The notes beneath the pieces were generated by a model, which searched no databases, was not told where the DNA came from, and saw nothing but the letters and a program-made list of their open reading frames with translations. From Micavibrio sp. UBA1850 (GTDB lineage Bacteria > Pseudomonadota > Alphaproteobacteria > Micavibrionales > Micavibrionaceae), in NCBI GenBank assembly GCA_002338525.1, contig DDIM01000020.1, positions 72,132 through 98,931 of the forward strand: a stretch of DNA of 26,800 bases, in the 5' to 3' direction. Of this stretch, positions 17,571 through 24,870 are shown in pieces. The translations under genes and the position numbers were made by a program. Numbering within the stretch: position 1 is the first letter of the stretch; every line of letters starts with the position of its first letter.

Positions 17571-17731
17571 AGGAAAAGGGACATACATGGACTTGTTTGC
17601 GCATAGCAAAAAACAGCAACGTCTATCATTTTTAAAGTGTAAAGATCACCTCTTTACGCCGTCCCTTTCCTATTCCCTAATTCCAACGACATTCAATTTG
17701 AATTTTACCCCGCTTAGAGTTTCTCTAAGTG
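17571..17731 (+). other. Structured RNA segment between nusA and infB
   Basis: Three stems are visible. First, AGGAAAAGGGAC (17571-17582) can pair with GTCCCTTTCCT (17661-17671), 11 pairs with one bulged A; its 5' arm contains the ribosome binding site of the 63-codon ORF. Second, GTGTAAAGA (17637-17645) and TCTTTACGC (17651-17659) form a 9-bp stem with a 5-nt loop. Third, CGCTTAGAG (17711-17719) and CTCTAAGTG (17723-17731) form a 9-bp stem with a TTT loop, 43 nt before infB. None has a clean U tract, so they look more like translational or processing elements than terminators. Pairing was done by eye. Confidence 0.5.
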
Positions 17732-17778
17732 CTTGTTTAACCATGCAATCGGCATCTCTGACAGAAAGAAAATTATGA
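17587..17778 (+). CDS. 63-codon ORF coupled to infB, unknown function
   Basis: I do not recognise the product. It starts with ATG at 17587, 6 nt after a good ribosome binding site (AAGGG, 17576-17580). It ends at TGA 17776-17778, which overlaps the infB ATG as ATGA. That layout favours real translation and coupling to infB, whose own upstream ribosome binding site is weak (AGAAAG). The product begins MDLFAHSKKQQRL and is then hydroxylated and mildly hydrophobic, without motif or signal peptide. It occupies the place where ylxR normally lies but shows none of the YlxR marks (R-x-C-I-V-T-G-E or the GRGAY-type motif). It may be a leader peptide whose translation matters more than its product, a new small protein, or chance. 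Confidence 0.4.
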   Translation: MDLFAHSKKQQRLSFLKCKDHLFTPSLSYSLIPTTFNLNFTPLRVSLSACLTMQSASLTERKL

Positions 17779-20348
17779 CTGATAAGAAAAAAGAAACGAA
17801 TGAAGAGACCAAAGAGCAAAAAGAAGACGCTCCTAAAAAGACGTTAAGTCTTGGTGGCGGAACTTTAAGCCTCGGAAGTGCTGGTGCAGCAAAAGCAAGC
17901 CAACGTTTAGGCGGTAGTGGCGGCGTATCTGTTGAGATCCGCAGAAGCCGTAAAGCGGCAGCAGCAACACCAAAAGTTGACACCCCTGCTCCTAACGTAA
18001 GTACAAGCGAAGCTGGTGCCATAGAAGGCCATGACGAGCGTATTAAAGAATTGCAACTTGCGATTGAAGAAGAGCAGCGCCGTCAAAAAGAAGATGCTGA
18101 AAAAGCAAAAGCAGCAAAAGAAGATGAAGCTAAGGTAGAAGAAGCGCCTAAGAAGTCTGCACGTGAAATTGAACTTGAAGAATTAAAACGTATCGAAGAA
18201 GAAGAGCGCGAAAAAGCTGAAGAAGAAGCTAAGCGTCGCTCTGCTCAAATCGATAAGTTTAAAAATGCGCCTGTCTTGCCGACAAATAATCATCGTGGTG
18301 GTCCAACATCGGCTCCATCAGGCCCTGCGCCAGGTAGTGCCGGTCACCGACCTGCACCTAGCGATGACGCAACAAGTTACCGTGACCGCATTAAGCGTGC
18401 ACCATCACAGCGCCGTAATACTGGCTCTCAGCGTCGTGGCGGTAAGATGACCGTAACACAAGTGTTGAACGAGGATTACACACGCGGAGAACGTGGACAG
18501 TCTATGGCTGCGTTGAAACGTGCCAGAGCCCGCGCAAAAGCAGCCCTTGGTCCACAAGAACCAGCACAAAAAGTAAAACGTGAAGTGATTTTGCCAGAAC
18601 ATATTACAGTTCAAGAGCTTGCTAACCGTATGACGGAAAAAGGCGGCGATGTGATCAAGAAAATGATGGAACTGGGTGTGATGGCAACCATCAACCAAAC
18701 CATTGATGCTGATACAGCTGAGCTTGTCATTGAAGAGTTTGGCCACACATTGCGCCGTGTAACGGAAGCTGACGTTGAGGTTGGTATTAACCCTAACGAC
18801 ATGCAAGATGACGAAGCAGACCTTGTGTCACGTCCCCCTGTTGTTACAATTATGGGACACGTCGACCACGGTAAAACATCTCTTCTTGATGCGATGCGTC
18901 AAACGGATGTTGTGGCTGGCGAGGCTGGTGGTATTACGCAGCATATTGGTGCGTACCAAATCCAATCAGCCTCAGGCAACAAAATTACATTCCTTGACAC
19001 ACCAGGTCACGCGGCATTTACCGAGATGCGCTCTCGTGGTGCGAATGTAACGGATATTGTTGTTATTGTTATTGCGGCCAATGACTCGATCATGCCCCAA
19101 ACAATTGAAGCGATAAATCACGCAAAAGCCGCTGACGTTCCTATGATTATTGCGATCAACAAAATTGATCTTCCCGATGCAAACGTCAACAAAGCCAAAC
19201 AAGACTTGCTTCAGCATGACGTTGTTATTGAGGACATGGGTGGTGATGTGCTTTGTGTTGAAGTGTCTGCCAAGAAAAAGATGAACTTGGACAAACTTGA
19301 AGAAGCGATCTTCTTGCAATCTGAGATTCTTGATCTTAAGGCAAATCCAAACCGTGAAGCACATGGTACAGTGGTTGAGTCCAAGCTTGAGCAAGGACGC
19401 GGATCAGTTGCGACTGTTCTCATGCAAAATGGTACACTTAAAATTGGTGATATCTTTGTTGTGGGTGCCGAATGGGGTCGTGTAAGAGCGCTTATTAACG
19501 ATAAAGGCGTTCAAATTGAACAAGCTATACCTGGTTTACCTGTTGAGGTGCTTGGATTGAACGGAACACCGAATGCTGGTGATGCATTTGCCGTTGTTCA
19601 AAATGAAGCGCGTGCGCGTGAAATTGTTGAATATCGTGTGCGTAAAAACCTCGATCAGAAATCAGCTCTTAACAACAGCGCCTCATCTCTTGAGAGCATG
19701 ATGGCATCTGTTAAAGCTGGTGAGAAGAAAACATTACCTGTTCTTATCAAAGGGGACGTACATGGTTCTGTTGAGGCCCTGCTTGGTTCTCTTGAGAAAC
19801 TGACTGAGGATAATGACGAACTTGCCGTTCAAGCCCTTCATACAGGCGTTGGTGGTATTACCGAGTCTGATGTCACACTTGCAAACGCATCGAATGCGGT
19901 CATCATCGGCTTTAACGTGCGTGCAAATGCACAGGCGCGTGATCTTGCCAAACGTGATGGCGTCGATATTCGCTATTATAACATCATCTATAACGTAATT
20001 GATGACATTAAGGCGATCTTATCTGGAATGCTTTCTCCTGTAGAGCGTGAAGAGTATCTTGGTCAGGCTGAAATCCGTGAAGTCTTCAATATCACTAAAG
20101 TTGGTAAGATTGCGGGTTGTATGATGACAACAGGTATGGTGAAACGTGGTGCGAAAGTACGACTATTACGCGATGATGTTGTTATTCATGAAGGCATGTT
20201 GAAAACGCTGAAACGCTTTAAAGACGAAGTGAAAGAAGTGAAAGAAGGCATGGAGTGCGGTATGGCGTTCGAAAACTACGATGACATCAAAACTGGTGAC
20301 ATTATTGAGTGTTTCGAAGTGATTGAAGAGCAACGTGAATTGGCATAA
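17775..20348 (+). CDS. infB: Translation initiation factor IF-2
   Basis: This 857-residue GTPase brings initiator tRNA to the 30S subunit. I choose ATG 17775 rather than the in-frame TTG 17733, because MTDKKKE followed by KKTLSLGGGTLSLG is the usual alphaproteobacterial N-terminus and the TTG has no support. Residues about 80-165 are a charged coiled-coil region, then a Pro/Arg-rich linker. The IF2_N domain is at REVILPEHITVQELA (near 270). G-domain motifs are GHVDHGKT (near 359), DTPGHAAF (near 407) and NKID (near 461). Domains II-IV follow, ending in the fMet-tRNA-binding region. Its start overlaps the stop codon of the preceding 63-codon ORF, and rbfA begins 3 nt after its stop codon. Confidence 0.98.
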   Translation: MTDKKKETNEETKEQKEDAPKKTLSLGGGTLSLGSAGAAKASQRLGGSGGVSVEIRRSRKAAAATPKVDTPAPNVSTSEAGAIEGHDERIKELQLAIEEEQRRQKEDAEKAKAAKEDEAKVEEAPKKSAREIELEELKRIEEEEREKAEEEAKRRSAQIDKFKNAPVLPTNNHRGGPTSAPSGPAPGSAGHRPAPSDDATSYRDRIKRAPSQRRNTGSQRRGGKMTVTQVLNEDYTRGERGQSMAALKRARARAKAALGPQEPAQKVKREVILPEHITVQELANRMTEKGGDVIKKMMELGVMATINQTIDADTAELVIEEFGHTLRRVTEADVEVGINPNDMQDDEADLVSRPPVVTIMGHVDHGKTSLLDAMRQTDVVAGEAGGITQHIGAYQIQSASGNKITFLDTPGHAAFTEMRSRGANVTDIVVIVIAANDSIMPQTIEAINHAKAADVPMIIAINKIDLPDANVNKAKQDLLQHDVVIEDMGGDVLCVEVSAKKKMNLDKLEEAIFLQSEILDLKANPNREAHGTVVESKLEQGRGSVATVLMQNGTLKIGDIFVVGAEWGRVRALINDKGVQIEQAIPGLPVEVLGLNGTPNAGDAFAVVQNEARAREIVEYRVRKNLDQKSALNNSASSLESMMASVKAGEKKTLPVLIKGDVHGSVEALLGSLEKLTEDNDELAVQALHTGVGGITESDVTLANASNAVIIGFNVRANAQARDLAKRDGVDIRYYNIIYNVIDDIKAILSGMLSPVEREEYLGQAEIREVFNITKVGKIAGCMMTTGMVKRGAKVRLLRDDVVIHEGMLKTLKRFKDEVKEVKEGMECGMAFENYDDIKTGDIIECFEVIEEQRELA

Positions 20349-20351
20349 ACC

Positions 20352-20747
20352 ATGAGCGATAAGACACGATCACAAAGACAGCTTCGTGTTGGCGAACAAA
20401 TTCGTCACATGATTGCGGAATGCCTCCGTCATGGTAGCTTTACGGATTCATTTTTGTATAACTATACGCAAAATATCATGATTTCTGAGGTGCGGATTAG
20501 TCCGGACCTCAAAAATGCCACAGGTTATATTTACACACTTGGTGGAAAAGATTTTGAGCCTATTTTAAAAAGCATGAATGATGAGGCTCGTATTTTCCAA
20601 AAATACGTCGCTCAAAACTTGAATTTGAAAAACACGCCTAAAATTCGTTTTAAAGAAGATACAAGTTTTGATAACGCCCACCATATCGAAAGCCTGCTAT
20701 ATGAAATTAAGCAGTCTCAGCAATCAAAGTCATCTGAAGACGAGTAG
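20352..20747 (+). CDS. rbfA: 30S ribosome-binding factor RbfA
   Basis: This 131-residue cold-shock-related factor acts in late 30S maturation. Marks are the N-terminal RQLRVGEQIRHMIAE, then the strand VRISPDLKNATGYIYTLGG, and IRFKEDTSFDNAHHIESLL near the C-terminus, all typical of the KH-like RbfA fold. It starts 3 nt after the infB stop codon and ends 2 nt before truB. No independent ribosome binding site is clear, so translational coupling along infB-rbfA-truB is likely. Confidence 0.96.
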   Translation: MSDKTRSQRQLRVGEQIRHMIAECLRHGSFTDSFLYNYTQNIMISEVRISPDLKNATGYIYTLGGKDFEPILKSMNDEARIFQKYVAQNLNLKNTPKIRFKEDTSFDNAHHIESLLYEIKQSQQSKSSEDE

Positions 20748-20749
20748 TT

Positions 20750-21697
20750 ATGGGACGTCGTAAAAAAGGCCTTAAGATTGATGGCTGGATCAATCTGTGC
20801 AAGCCCCTTGAAATGGGCTCAACGTCTGCGGTTAACATTGTCCGTCGCTCGTTTAATGCGCAAAAAGCAGGTCATGCGGGAACACTTGATCCCTTAGCCA
20901 CAGGCGTACTCCCCATTGCACTTGGCGAAGGAACAAAAACCATCCCCTATATACAAGACTCTCATAAAACGTACGAATTTACGGTTCAGTGGGGCGCACA
21001 AACAAATACAGATGATTTGGAAGGTGATGTGATTGCGCAAAGCGATATTGCCCCTAGTGAACAAGATATCGTTGCGCATCTAAGTAAATATATTGGCGTT
21101 ATAACACAAACGCCGCCACAATTTTCTGCCATACGTATCAATGGTGAACGTGCCTATGATATTGCCCGTGATGGTGAAACAGTAGATATGCCATCCAGAC
21201 AGGTTGAAATTGATAACTTAGAGCTTATCAAGCATGACCACGACCTTCGTCAAAGTCAGTTTCGCATGGAATGTGGTAAAGGAACTTATGTACGATCCAT
21301 TGCGCGAGATTTGGGACTTGATTTATCGTGTTATGGGCACGTTATTGTTTTAACACGCACAAAAGTCGGCTGTTTTTCAATTGAAGACACGATTTCACTT
21401 GATATTTTAAACGAAATGGACGATAACACAGCCATTGATGGGTTATTGCTTCCTGTTGAGACAGCGCTAGACGACATCCCGGCCCTGTCATTAAACCAAC
21501 AAGAAGCATCTCGATTGAAGAACGGGCAAACGCTTACCTTCGTATCTAGACCTGATGCCGAACGATTAACGTCTGTTGGAATCAATCTAGCTGTTGAAGA
21601 TGAGCGCCCTGCTCTTGCACTACATGATGACGTGCCCCTTGGCATTGTTATGGTGAAAGGTGTGACAATAAAACCGAGCCGTCTATTTAATTTGTAA
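20750..21697 (+). CDS. truB: tRNA pseudouridine-55 synthase
   Basis: This 315-residue enzyme makes pseudouridine 55 in the T loop of tRNAs. The catalytic aspartate is Asp47 in GHAGTLDPLATGVLP. GTYVRSIARDLG near residue 181 and PPQFSAIRINGERAYD near 120 are further family motifs. The C-terminal extension of about 100 residues is in the normal range. It is tightly packed after rbfA; rpsO follows after 23 nt. Confidence 0.97.
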   Translation: MGRRKKGLKIDGWINLCKPLEMGSTSAVNIVRRSFNAQKAGHAGTLDPLATGVLPIALGEGTKTIPYIQDSHKTYEFTVQWGAQTNTDDLEGDVIAQSDIAPSEQDIVAHLSKYIGVITQTPPQFSAIRINGERAYDIARDGETVDMPSRQVEIDNLELIKHDHDLRQSQFRMECGKGTYVRSIARDLGLDLSCYGHVIVLTRTKVGCFSIEDTISLDILNEMDDNTAIDGLLLPVETALDDIPALSLNQQEASRLKNGQTLTFVSRPDAERLTSVGINLAVEDERPALALHDDVPLGIVMVKGVTIKPSRLFNL

Positions 21698-21720
21698 AAC
21701 TACTAAAAAAGGAGACGACG

Positions 21721-21990
21721 ATGTCGATTACAGCTGAAAAAAAGCAAGAAGTTATCAAAGATAACGCAGTAAAAAAAGAAGATACAGGTTCACCAGAAGT
21801 ACAGATCGCGATTCTTTCAGAGCGCATTTCTAATCTTTCTGAGCACATGCAAACACACAAAAAAGATTTGAGCACACGTCGTGGCCTATTGGCTATGGTT
21901 GCACGCCGTCGTAAGCTTTTGGACTACGTTCGCGGGAAAAGCGAAGAGCGTTACCAAACAATTCTGACAAAACACGGAATTCGTAAATAA
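21721..21990 (+). CDS. rpsO: 30S ribosomal protein S15
   Basis: This 89-residue protein is a primary 16S rRNA binder of the 30S platform. Motifs are DTGSPEVQIAILSERI, HKKDLSTRRGLL and ARRRKLLDYVRGK. A very strong ribosome binding site, AAGGAGA, precedes the ATG. It closes the operon, since an intrinsic terminator follows within 30 nt. In most alphaproteobacteria pnp comes next; here pnp is about 2.9 kb away. Confidence 0.98.
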   Translation: MSITAEKKQEVIKDNAVKKEDTGSPEVQIAILSERISNLSEHMQTHKKDLSTRRGLLAMVARRRKLLDYVRGKSEERYQTILTKHGIRK

Positions 21991-22017
21991 GCATTGCGCC
22001 TTATTCACATTCTTAAG

Positions 22018-22043
22018 AAGCCCTCTTTTCGAGGGCTTTTTTT
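22018..22043 (+). terminator. Intrinsic terminator of the rimP-rpsO operon
   Basis: AAGCCCTC (22018-22025) and GAGGGCTT (22031-22038) form a perfect 8-bp stem with a TTTTC loop. The following T residues give an uninterrupted T run from 22037 to 22043. Confidence 0.93.
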
Positions 22044-22101
22044 ATTGACTTCGTCGCCCTGATTATGCAAATTATTTTCTATCAAATTTTCAGGGGTTAA
22101 T

Positions 22102-22536
22102 ATGAACAATACTCATTCTTTTTCAGAACAAAAACATAACATTATTCAAGATTGTGTCGATTACACATCATTACTCCTTGAGGACATATTTACCAATTCT
22201 GGAACACAAGCAACGCTTAAAGAAAAATTTAATGCTCTAAATGAAGTTGATCTACAAAGCCCTCAACTCAAAAATGAGATAAAAGATTATCTATTTGGAG
22301 TGCGCGGTCAGTCTGCTGGCTTATTTAAAATGTTTGCACGCGCCAAAGGTTTTGATTCCCTATACCAAATCATTAACGACAAAAAAAAGCGCTGCCCAGA
22401 TACGCCATCTGGAATTATCAAAAGTCACATACTTAAAAGCATTGAAAGTAAATTCATGCAGCATGAGCTAAAGCTTTCAGACAATGCAAATGAATCTTGG
22501 CAAAACCAACTTAGAGCTATTCGAAGAAATTTTTAA
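22102..22536 (+). CDS. Hypothetical protein, no family recognised
   Basis: This 144-residue ORF has a good ribosome binding site (AGGGG, 22092-22096, 5 nt from the ATG). The product is predicted soluble and mainly helical, with no signal peptide and only two cysteines (Cys18 and one in KKRCPD). Notable segments are a basic KMFARAKGF, then KKKRCPDTPSGIIKSHIL in the middle and a basic end RAIRRNF, with an acidic N-terminal half. It stands alone between the rpsO terminator and the FMN riboswitch promoter, in the place where pnp would be expected. The ORF could be a lineage-specific gene. I assign no function. Confidence 0.65.
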   Translation: MNNTHSFSEQKHNIIQDCVDYTSLLLEDIFTNSGTQATLKEKFNALNEVDLQSPQLKNEIKDYLFGVRGQSAGLFKMFARAKGFDSLYQIINDKKKRCPDTPSGIIKSHILKSIESKFMQHELKLSDNANESWQNQLRAIRRNF

Positions 22537-22541
22537 TTTGC

Positions 22542-22570
22542 TTGCTCCGACTTCTTTTATTTTCTATATT
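22542..22570 (+). promoter_or_regulatory. Putative promoter of the FMN riboswitch-ribH unit
   Basis: TTGCTC (22542-22547) and TATATT (22565-22570) are 17 nt apart. Transcription would start near 22577, directly at the first base of the riboswitch. Confidence 0.5.
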
Positions 22571-22577
22571 TATCTTA

Positions 22578-22730
22578 GTTCTCAGGGCAGGGTGAAAGTC
22601 CCTACCGGCGGTAAGCATTTCTTTTGTTATGTAAGCCCGCGAGCGCCTTTTATGTTCTACTATTAAAAGGGTCCAGCAGATCTGGTGTAATTCCAGAGCC
22701 GACGGTCATAGTCCGGATGAAAGAGAGCAA
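22578..22730 (+). promoter_or_regulatory. FMN riboswitch (RFN element)
   Basis: The aptamer is unmistakable. It shows CTCAGGGCAGGGTGAAAGTC, CCTACCGGCGGTAA, then GCCCGCGAGCGCC, an extended variable arm (about 22644-22671), GGTCCAGCAGATCTGGT, TTCCAGAGCCGACGGT and CATAGTCCGGATGAAAGAGA in canonical order. It precedes ribH by about 85 nt. The linker contains a hairpin, CTCTTCTG (22739-22746) with CAGAGGAG (22753-22760), that is not followed by a T run. Control at translation start is therefore more likely than termination, but the switching structure is not resolved by eye. Confidence 0.97.
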
Positions 22731-22814
22731 CGGTCCCCCTCTTCTGTATGTGCAGAGGAGACATCGTTATATGCCCTGATTCTTGTAAACCTGATCTTTT
22801 AAAAGGAGATAAAC

Positions 22815-23294
22815 ATGAATCAGATTTTACCAACTCACCAAAAAATTGCGTTTATTCAGGCCAATTGGCATGCCGACATTGTTGGACAAGCGCGTGATGC
22901 TTTTGTTTCCGGGATGGAAAAAGAAGGTGTTGCTGACAATAAGATTGAAGTCTTTGATGTTCCCGGCTCACTTGAAATTCCACTTATGGCACAAAAACTT
23001 GCTAATACTGGCGAATATGCAGTGATTGTCGCATGCGGGATGATTGTGAATGGCGGTATATATCGTCACGAGTTCGTGAATACTGCCGTGATAGATGGCA
23101 TGATGCGCGTGCAACTTGATACAGGTGTACCAGTGCTTTCTGTTGTATTGACACCTCAAAACTTCCACGATTCTAAGGAGCATCAAGAGTTTTTCTTTAA
23201 CCACTTCAAGGTTAAAGGTGAAGAAGCTGTTGTGGCATGTGTGAAAACATTAGAAAATATGGGCCGTGTTAACACGCTGAAAAAAGTTGCTTAA
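22815..23294 (+). CDS. ribH: 6,7-dimethyl-8-ribityllumazine synthase, RibH2 type
   Basis: This 159-residue enzyme catalyses the penultimate step of riboflavin synthesis, condensing the ribityl-aminouracil intermediate with dihydroxybutanone phosphate. KIAFIQANWHADIV at the start, FDVPGSLEIPL near 47, GGIYRHEFV with Arg84-His85, and LSVVLTPQNFHDSKEHQEFF near 108 closely match the type-II (decameric, RibH2) enzymes known from Brucella and Mesorhizobium rather than the usual icosahedral type. The ribosome binding site AAAGGAG is strong. The gene is monocistronic: the FMN riboswitch lies upstream and an intrinsic terminator downstream, so it should be repressed when FMN is plentiful. No other rib genes are in the window. 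Confidence 0.95.
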   Translation: MNQILPTHQKIAFIQANWHADIVGQARDAFVSGMEKEGVADNKIEVFDVPGSLEIPLMAQKLANTGEYAVIVACGMIVNGGIYRHEFVNTAVIDGMMRVQLDTGVPVLSVVLTPQNFHDSKEHQEFFFNHFKVKGEEAVVACVKTLENMGRVNTLKKVA

Positions 23295-23315
23295 CTTAAC
23301 ACAGACATAAAGTTA

Positions 23316-23343
23316 AAAAAAGCGGTCACTTGATCGCTTTTTT
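23316..23343 (+). terminator. Intrinsic terminator after ribH
   Basis: AAAAAAGCGGTC (23316-23327) pairs with GATCGCTTTTTT (23332-23343) around an ACTT loop, 12 bp with one G-U pair. Six T residues end the stem. The A/T-symmetric arms mean it could act in both directions. Confidence 0.92.
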
Positions 23344-23379
23344 GTTGACCTTTTGATAAATTATATTCACATATTGCAA

Positions 23380-23980
23380 ATGAATTTAAAACGCACTTTT
23401 GATATTGCCGCCTCTGGCTTGGGATTGATAATAACTTCTCCTATTAATCGCCGTGACATCTCTTGCTATGCTTGCAGTTCATAGAGGGCAATCACCATTT
23501 TTTATGCAAGAACGCATGGGAAAAGACGGTAAACCCTTTAAAATCATTAAAATTAAAAGTATGACTGATACATTCAATGAATTCTCGAATGTAGATGAAC
23601 GCGTTTCAAAAGCAGGAGTGTTTATTCGAAAAACTAAATTAGATGAATTACCGCAGTTAATAAATGTCTTAAAAGGTGAGATGAGCATCGTTGGGCCTCG
23701 CCCCCTACCCCGTAATGAACATATTGCAGGATCTGGTGTATTAAGTGTTACACCTGGAATGACAGGCCAGTATCAAATTCAAAATACAAATGAGATATCT
23801 GTAGAAGATAGATCAAAAATTGATATGCAATATATACAAACCATAACGCCAATGAATCAAGTTGAAAGACTGCAATATGATCTATCAATCATAGCCAAGA
23901 CACCCGCCTCGATCATTAAAAATTGGAAGGTGTCCCACTATAGGAAAGAAACTAGCCTTCCAAGAAATTACGATCAGTAA
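23380..23980 (+). pseudogene. Bacterial sugar transferase with a one-base frameshift
   Basis: The family is the polyprenyl-phosphate sugar-1-phosphate transferase group (PF02397 type), which starts exopolysaccharide or O-antigen assembly at the inner membrane. The N-terminus is in one frame from ATG 23380 (MNLKRTFDIAASGLGLIITSP) and stops at 23484. The rest is in the +1 frame: LIAVTSLAMLAVHRGQSPFF, then QERMGKDGKPFKIIKIKSM, RKTKLDELPQLINVLKGEMS, VGPRPLP and TPGMTGQYQ. Removing one base near 23443 restores a continuous protein of about 200 residues of normal length. Every downstream motif is intact, so the lesion is recent or a sequence error. The 3' end overlaps the convergent gpmA by 29 bp. 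Confidence 0.8.
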
Positions 23981-24599
23981 CTTTCATGTCATCGAGTGTA
24001 AACAGTAAAGGCACACCCGTAGGCATCTCTGCATCATTAATTGTGTCGGGCGTCTCAACACCCAGTACAATGAGCATTGCACGCAATGAATTACCGTGTG
24101 CTGCAATAAGTACGTTTTTACCATCTTCCAACAAAGGCTTTATTTCTTTGTTGTAGTAAGGACGAACACGATTTTCAACAACGTCTTTCAGACACTCTCC
24201 GCCTGGAGGTGGTGTATCATAAGACCGGCGCCAGATATGAACTTGTTCGTCGCCAAATTTTTCGCGTGTTTCGTCTTTGTTTAGGCCCGTTAAGTCACCA
24301 TAGTCACGCTCGCGCAAATCATCGTGCGATGTTAGGGCCCAGTCACCATCTGCCATACGAATTTTAGACGCTTTGTTTCCTGCGTTTTCAAGAGCAAGGC
24401 GAGCAGTGTGCAAGGCGCGCTTTTGCGTGCTTGTGAATACATAGTCAAGATCAATGCCAGAGCTTTGAATAAGACGACCAGCCTTGATCGCTTCATCGAT
24501 CCCTTTTTCCGTCAACTTAACATCTTTAAACCCTGTAAAACGGTTTTCCAAGTTCCATTGACTTTGCCCGTGGCGCAACAAAATTAAGTAATTTGTCAT
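23952..24599 (-). CDS. gpmA: 2,3-bisphosphoglycerate-dependent phosphoglycerate mutase
   Basis: This 215-residue cytoplasmic glycolytic enzyme interconverts 3- and 2-phosphoglycerate. The phospho-acceptor is His10 in LLRHGQSQWN. RDYGDLTGLNK near residue 87 and the second histidine in IAAHGNSLRAML near 169 complete the active site. WRRSYDTPPPGGE is typical of the cofactor-dependent family. It is somewhat shorter than the E. coli enzyme, as is common in alphaproteobacteria. A good ribosome binding site (AGAGG, 7 nt spacing) precedes the ATG. It is convergent and overlaps the sugar transferase tail, and is divergent from pnp across a 271-nt gap. Confidence 0.95.
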   Translation of the reverse strand: MTNYLILLRHGQSQWNLENRFTGFKDVKLTEKGIDEAIKAGRLIQSSGIDLDYVFTSTQKRALHTARLALENAGNKASKIRMADGDWALTSHDDLRERDYGDLTGLNKDETREKFGDEQVHIWRRSYDTPPPGGECLKDVVENRVRPYYNKEIKPLLEDGKNVLIAAHGNSLRAMLIVLGVETPDTINDAEMPTGVPLLFTLDDMKVTDRNFLEG

Positions 24600-24870
24600 C
24601 GTTTATCCTCTTTTTCTGAACGCTTCAAATGATTGAAATTCATTGACATTGAGATATTATAATGGCATGAATAGCGAGCATTGCAAGGGGCTAATCATAG
24701 TATCCTAGGTTGACTGCAAACCACAGAGTTCAAAACACAAATATTTATATTCTGTTGTTTGCTGTCCGCCTTAGGAAGGCTGATTACTCTCCTTTGCATT
24801 GTACAAGAAAGTAAGGCTGTTTTTTATTGTTAAGAAACAGTTGTTGTATGACAATGAAAGGAAAAATGTC

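Noticed and set aside
17711..17731. Hairpin before infB as a transcription terminator
   Set aside because: It is followed by CTTGTTTAACC rather than a T run, and terminating there would silence the essential infB-rpsO genes.
17733..17774. Upstream TTG start for infB
   Set aside because: It lacks a ribosome binding site, falls next to a hairpin, and adds residues not seen in the usual IF-2 N-terminus; ATG 17775 fits family and coupling.
18972..19394. 140-codon minus-strand ORF inside infB
   Set aside because: It lies opposite the GTPase domain of IF-2 and has His/Asn-rich, low-complexity composition; a shadow ORF.
23430..23455. Programmed +1 frameshift in the sugar transferase
   Set aside because: There is no slippery heptamer, stop codon or internal Shine-Dalgarno at the junction, and the family is not known to use recoding. 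Mutation or sequence error is simpler.
24643..24663. TTGACA and TATAAT close together upstream of pnp
   Set aside because: The two hexamers are only 9 nt apart, far from the needed 16-18. The TATAAT might be used by either strand, but I could not assign a convincing -35 for pnp or gpmA.
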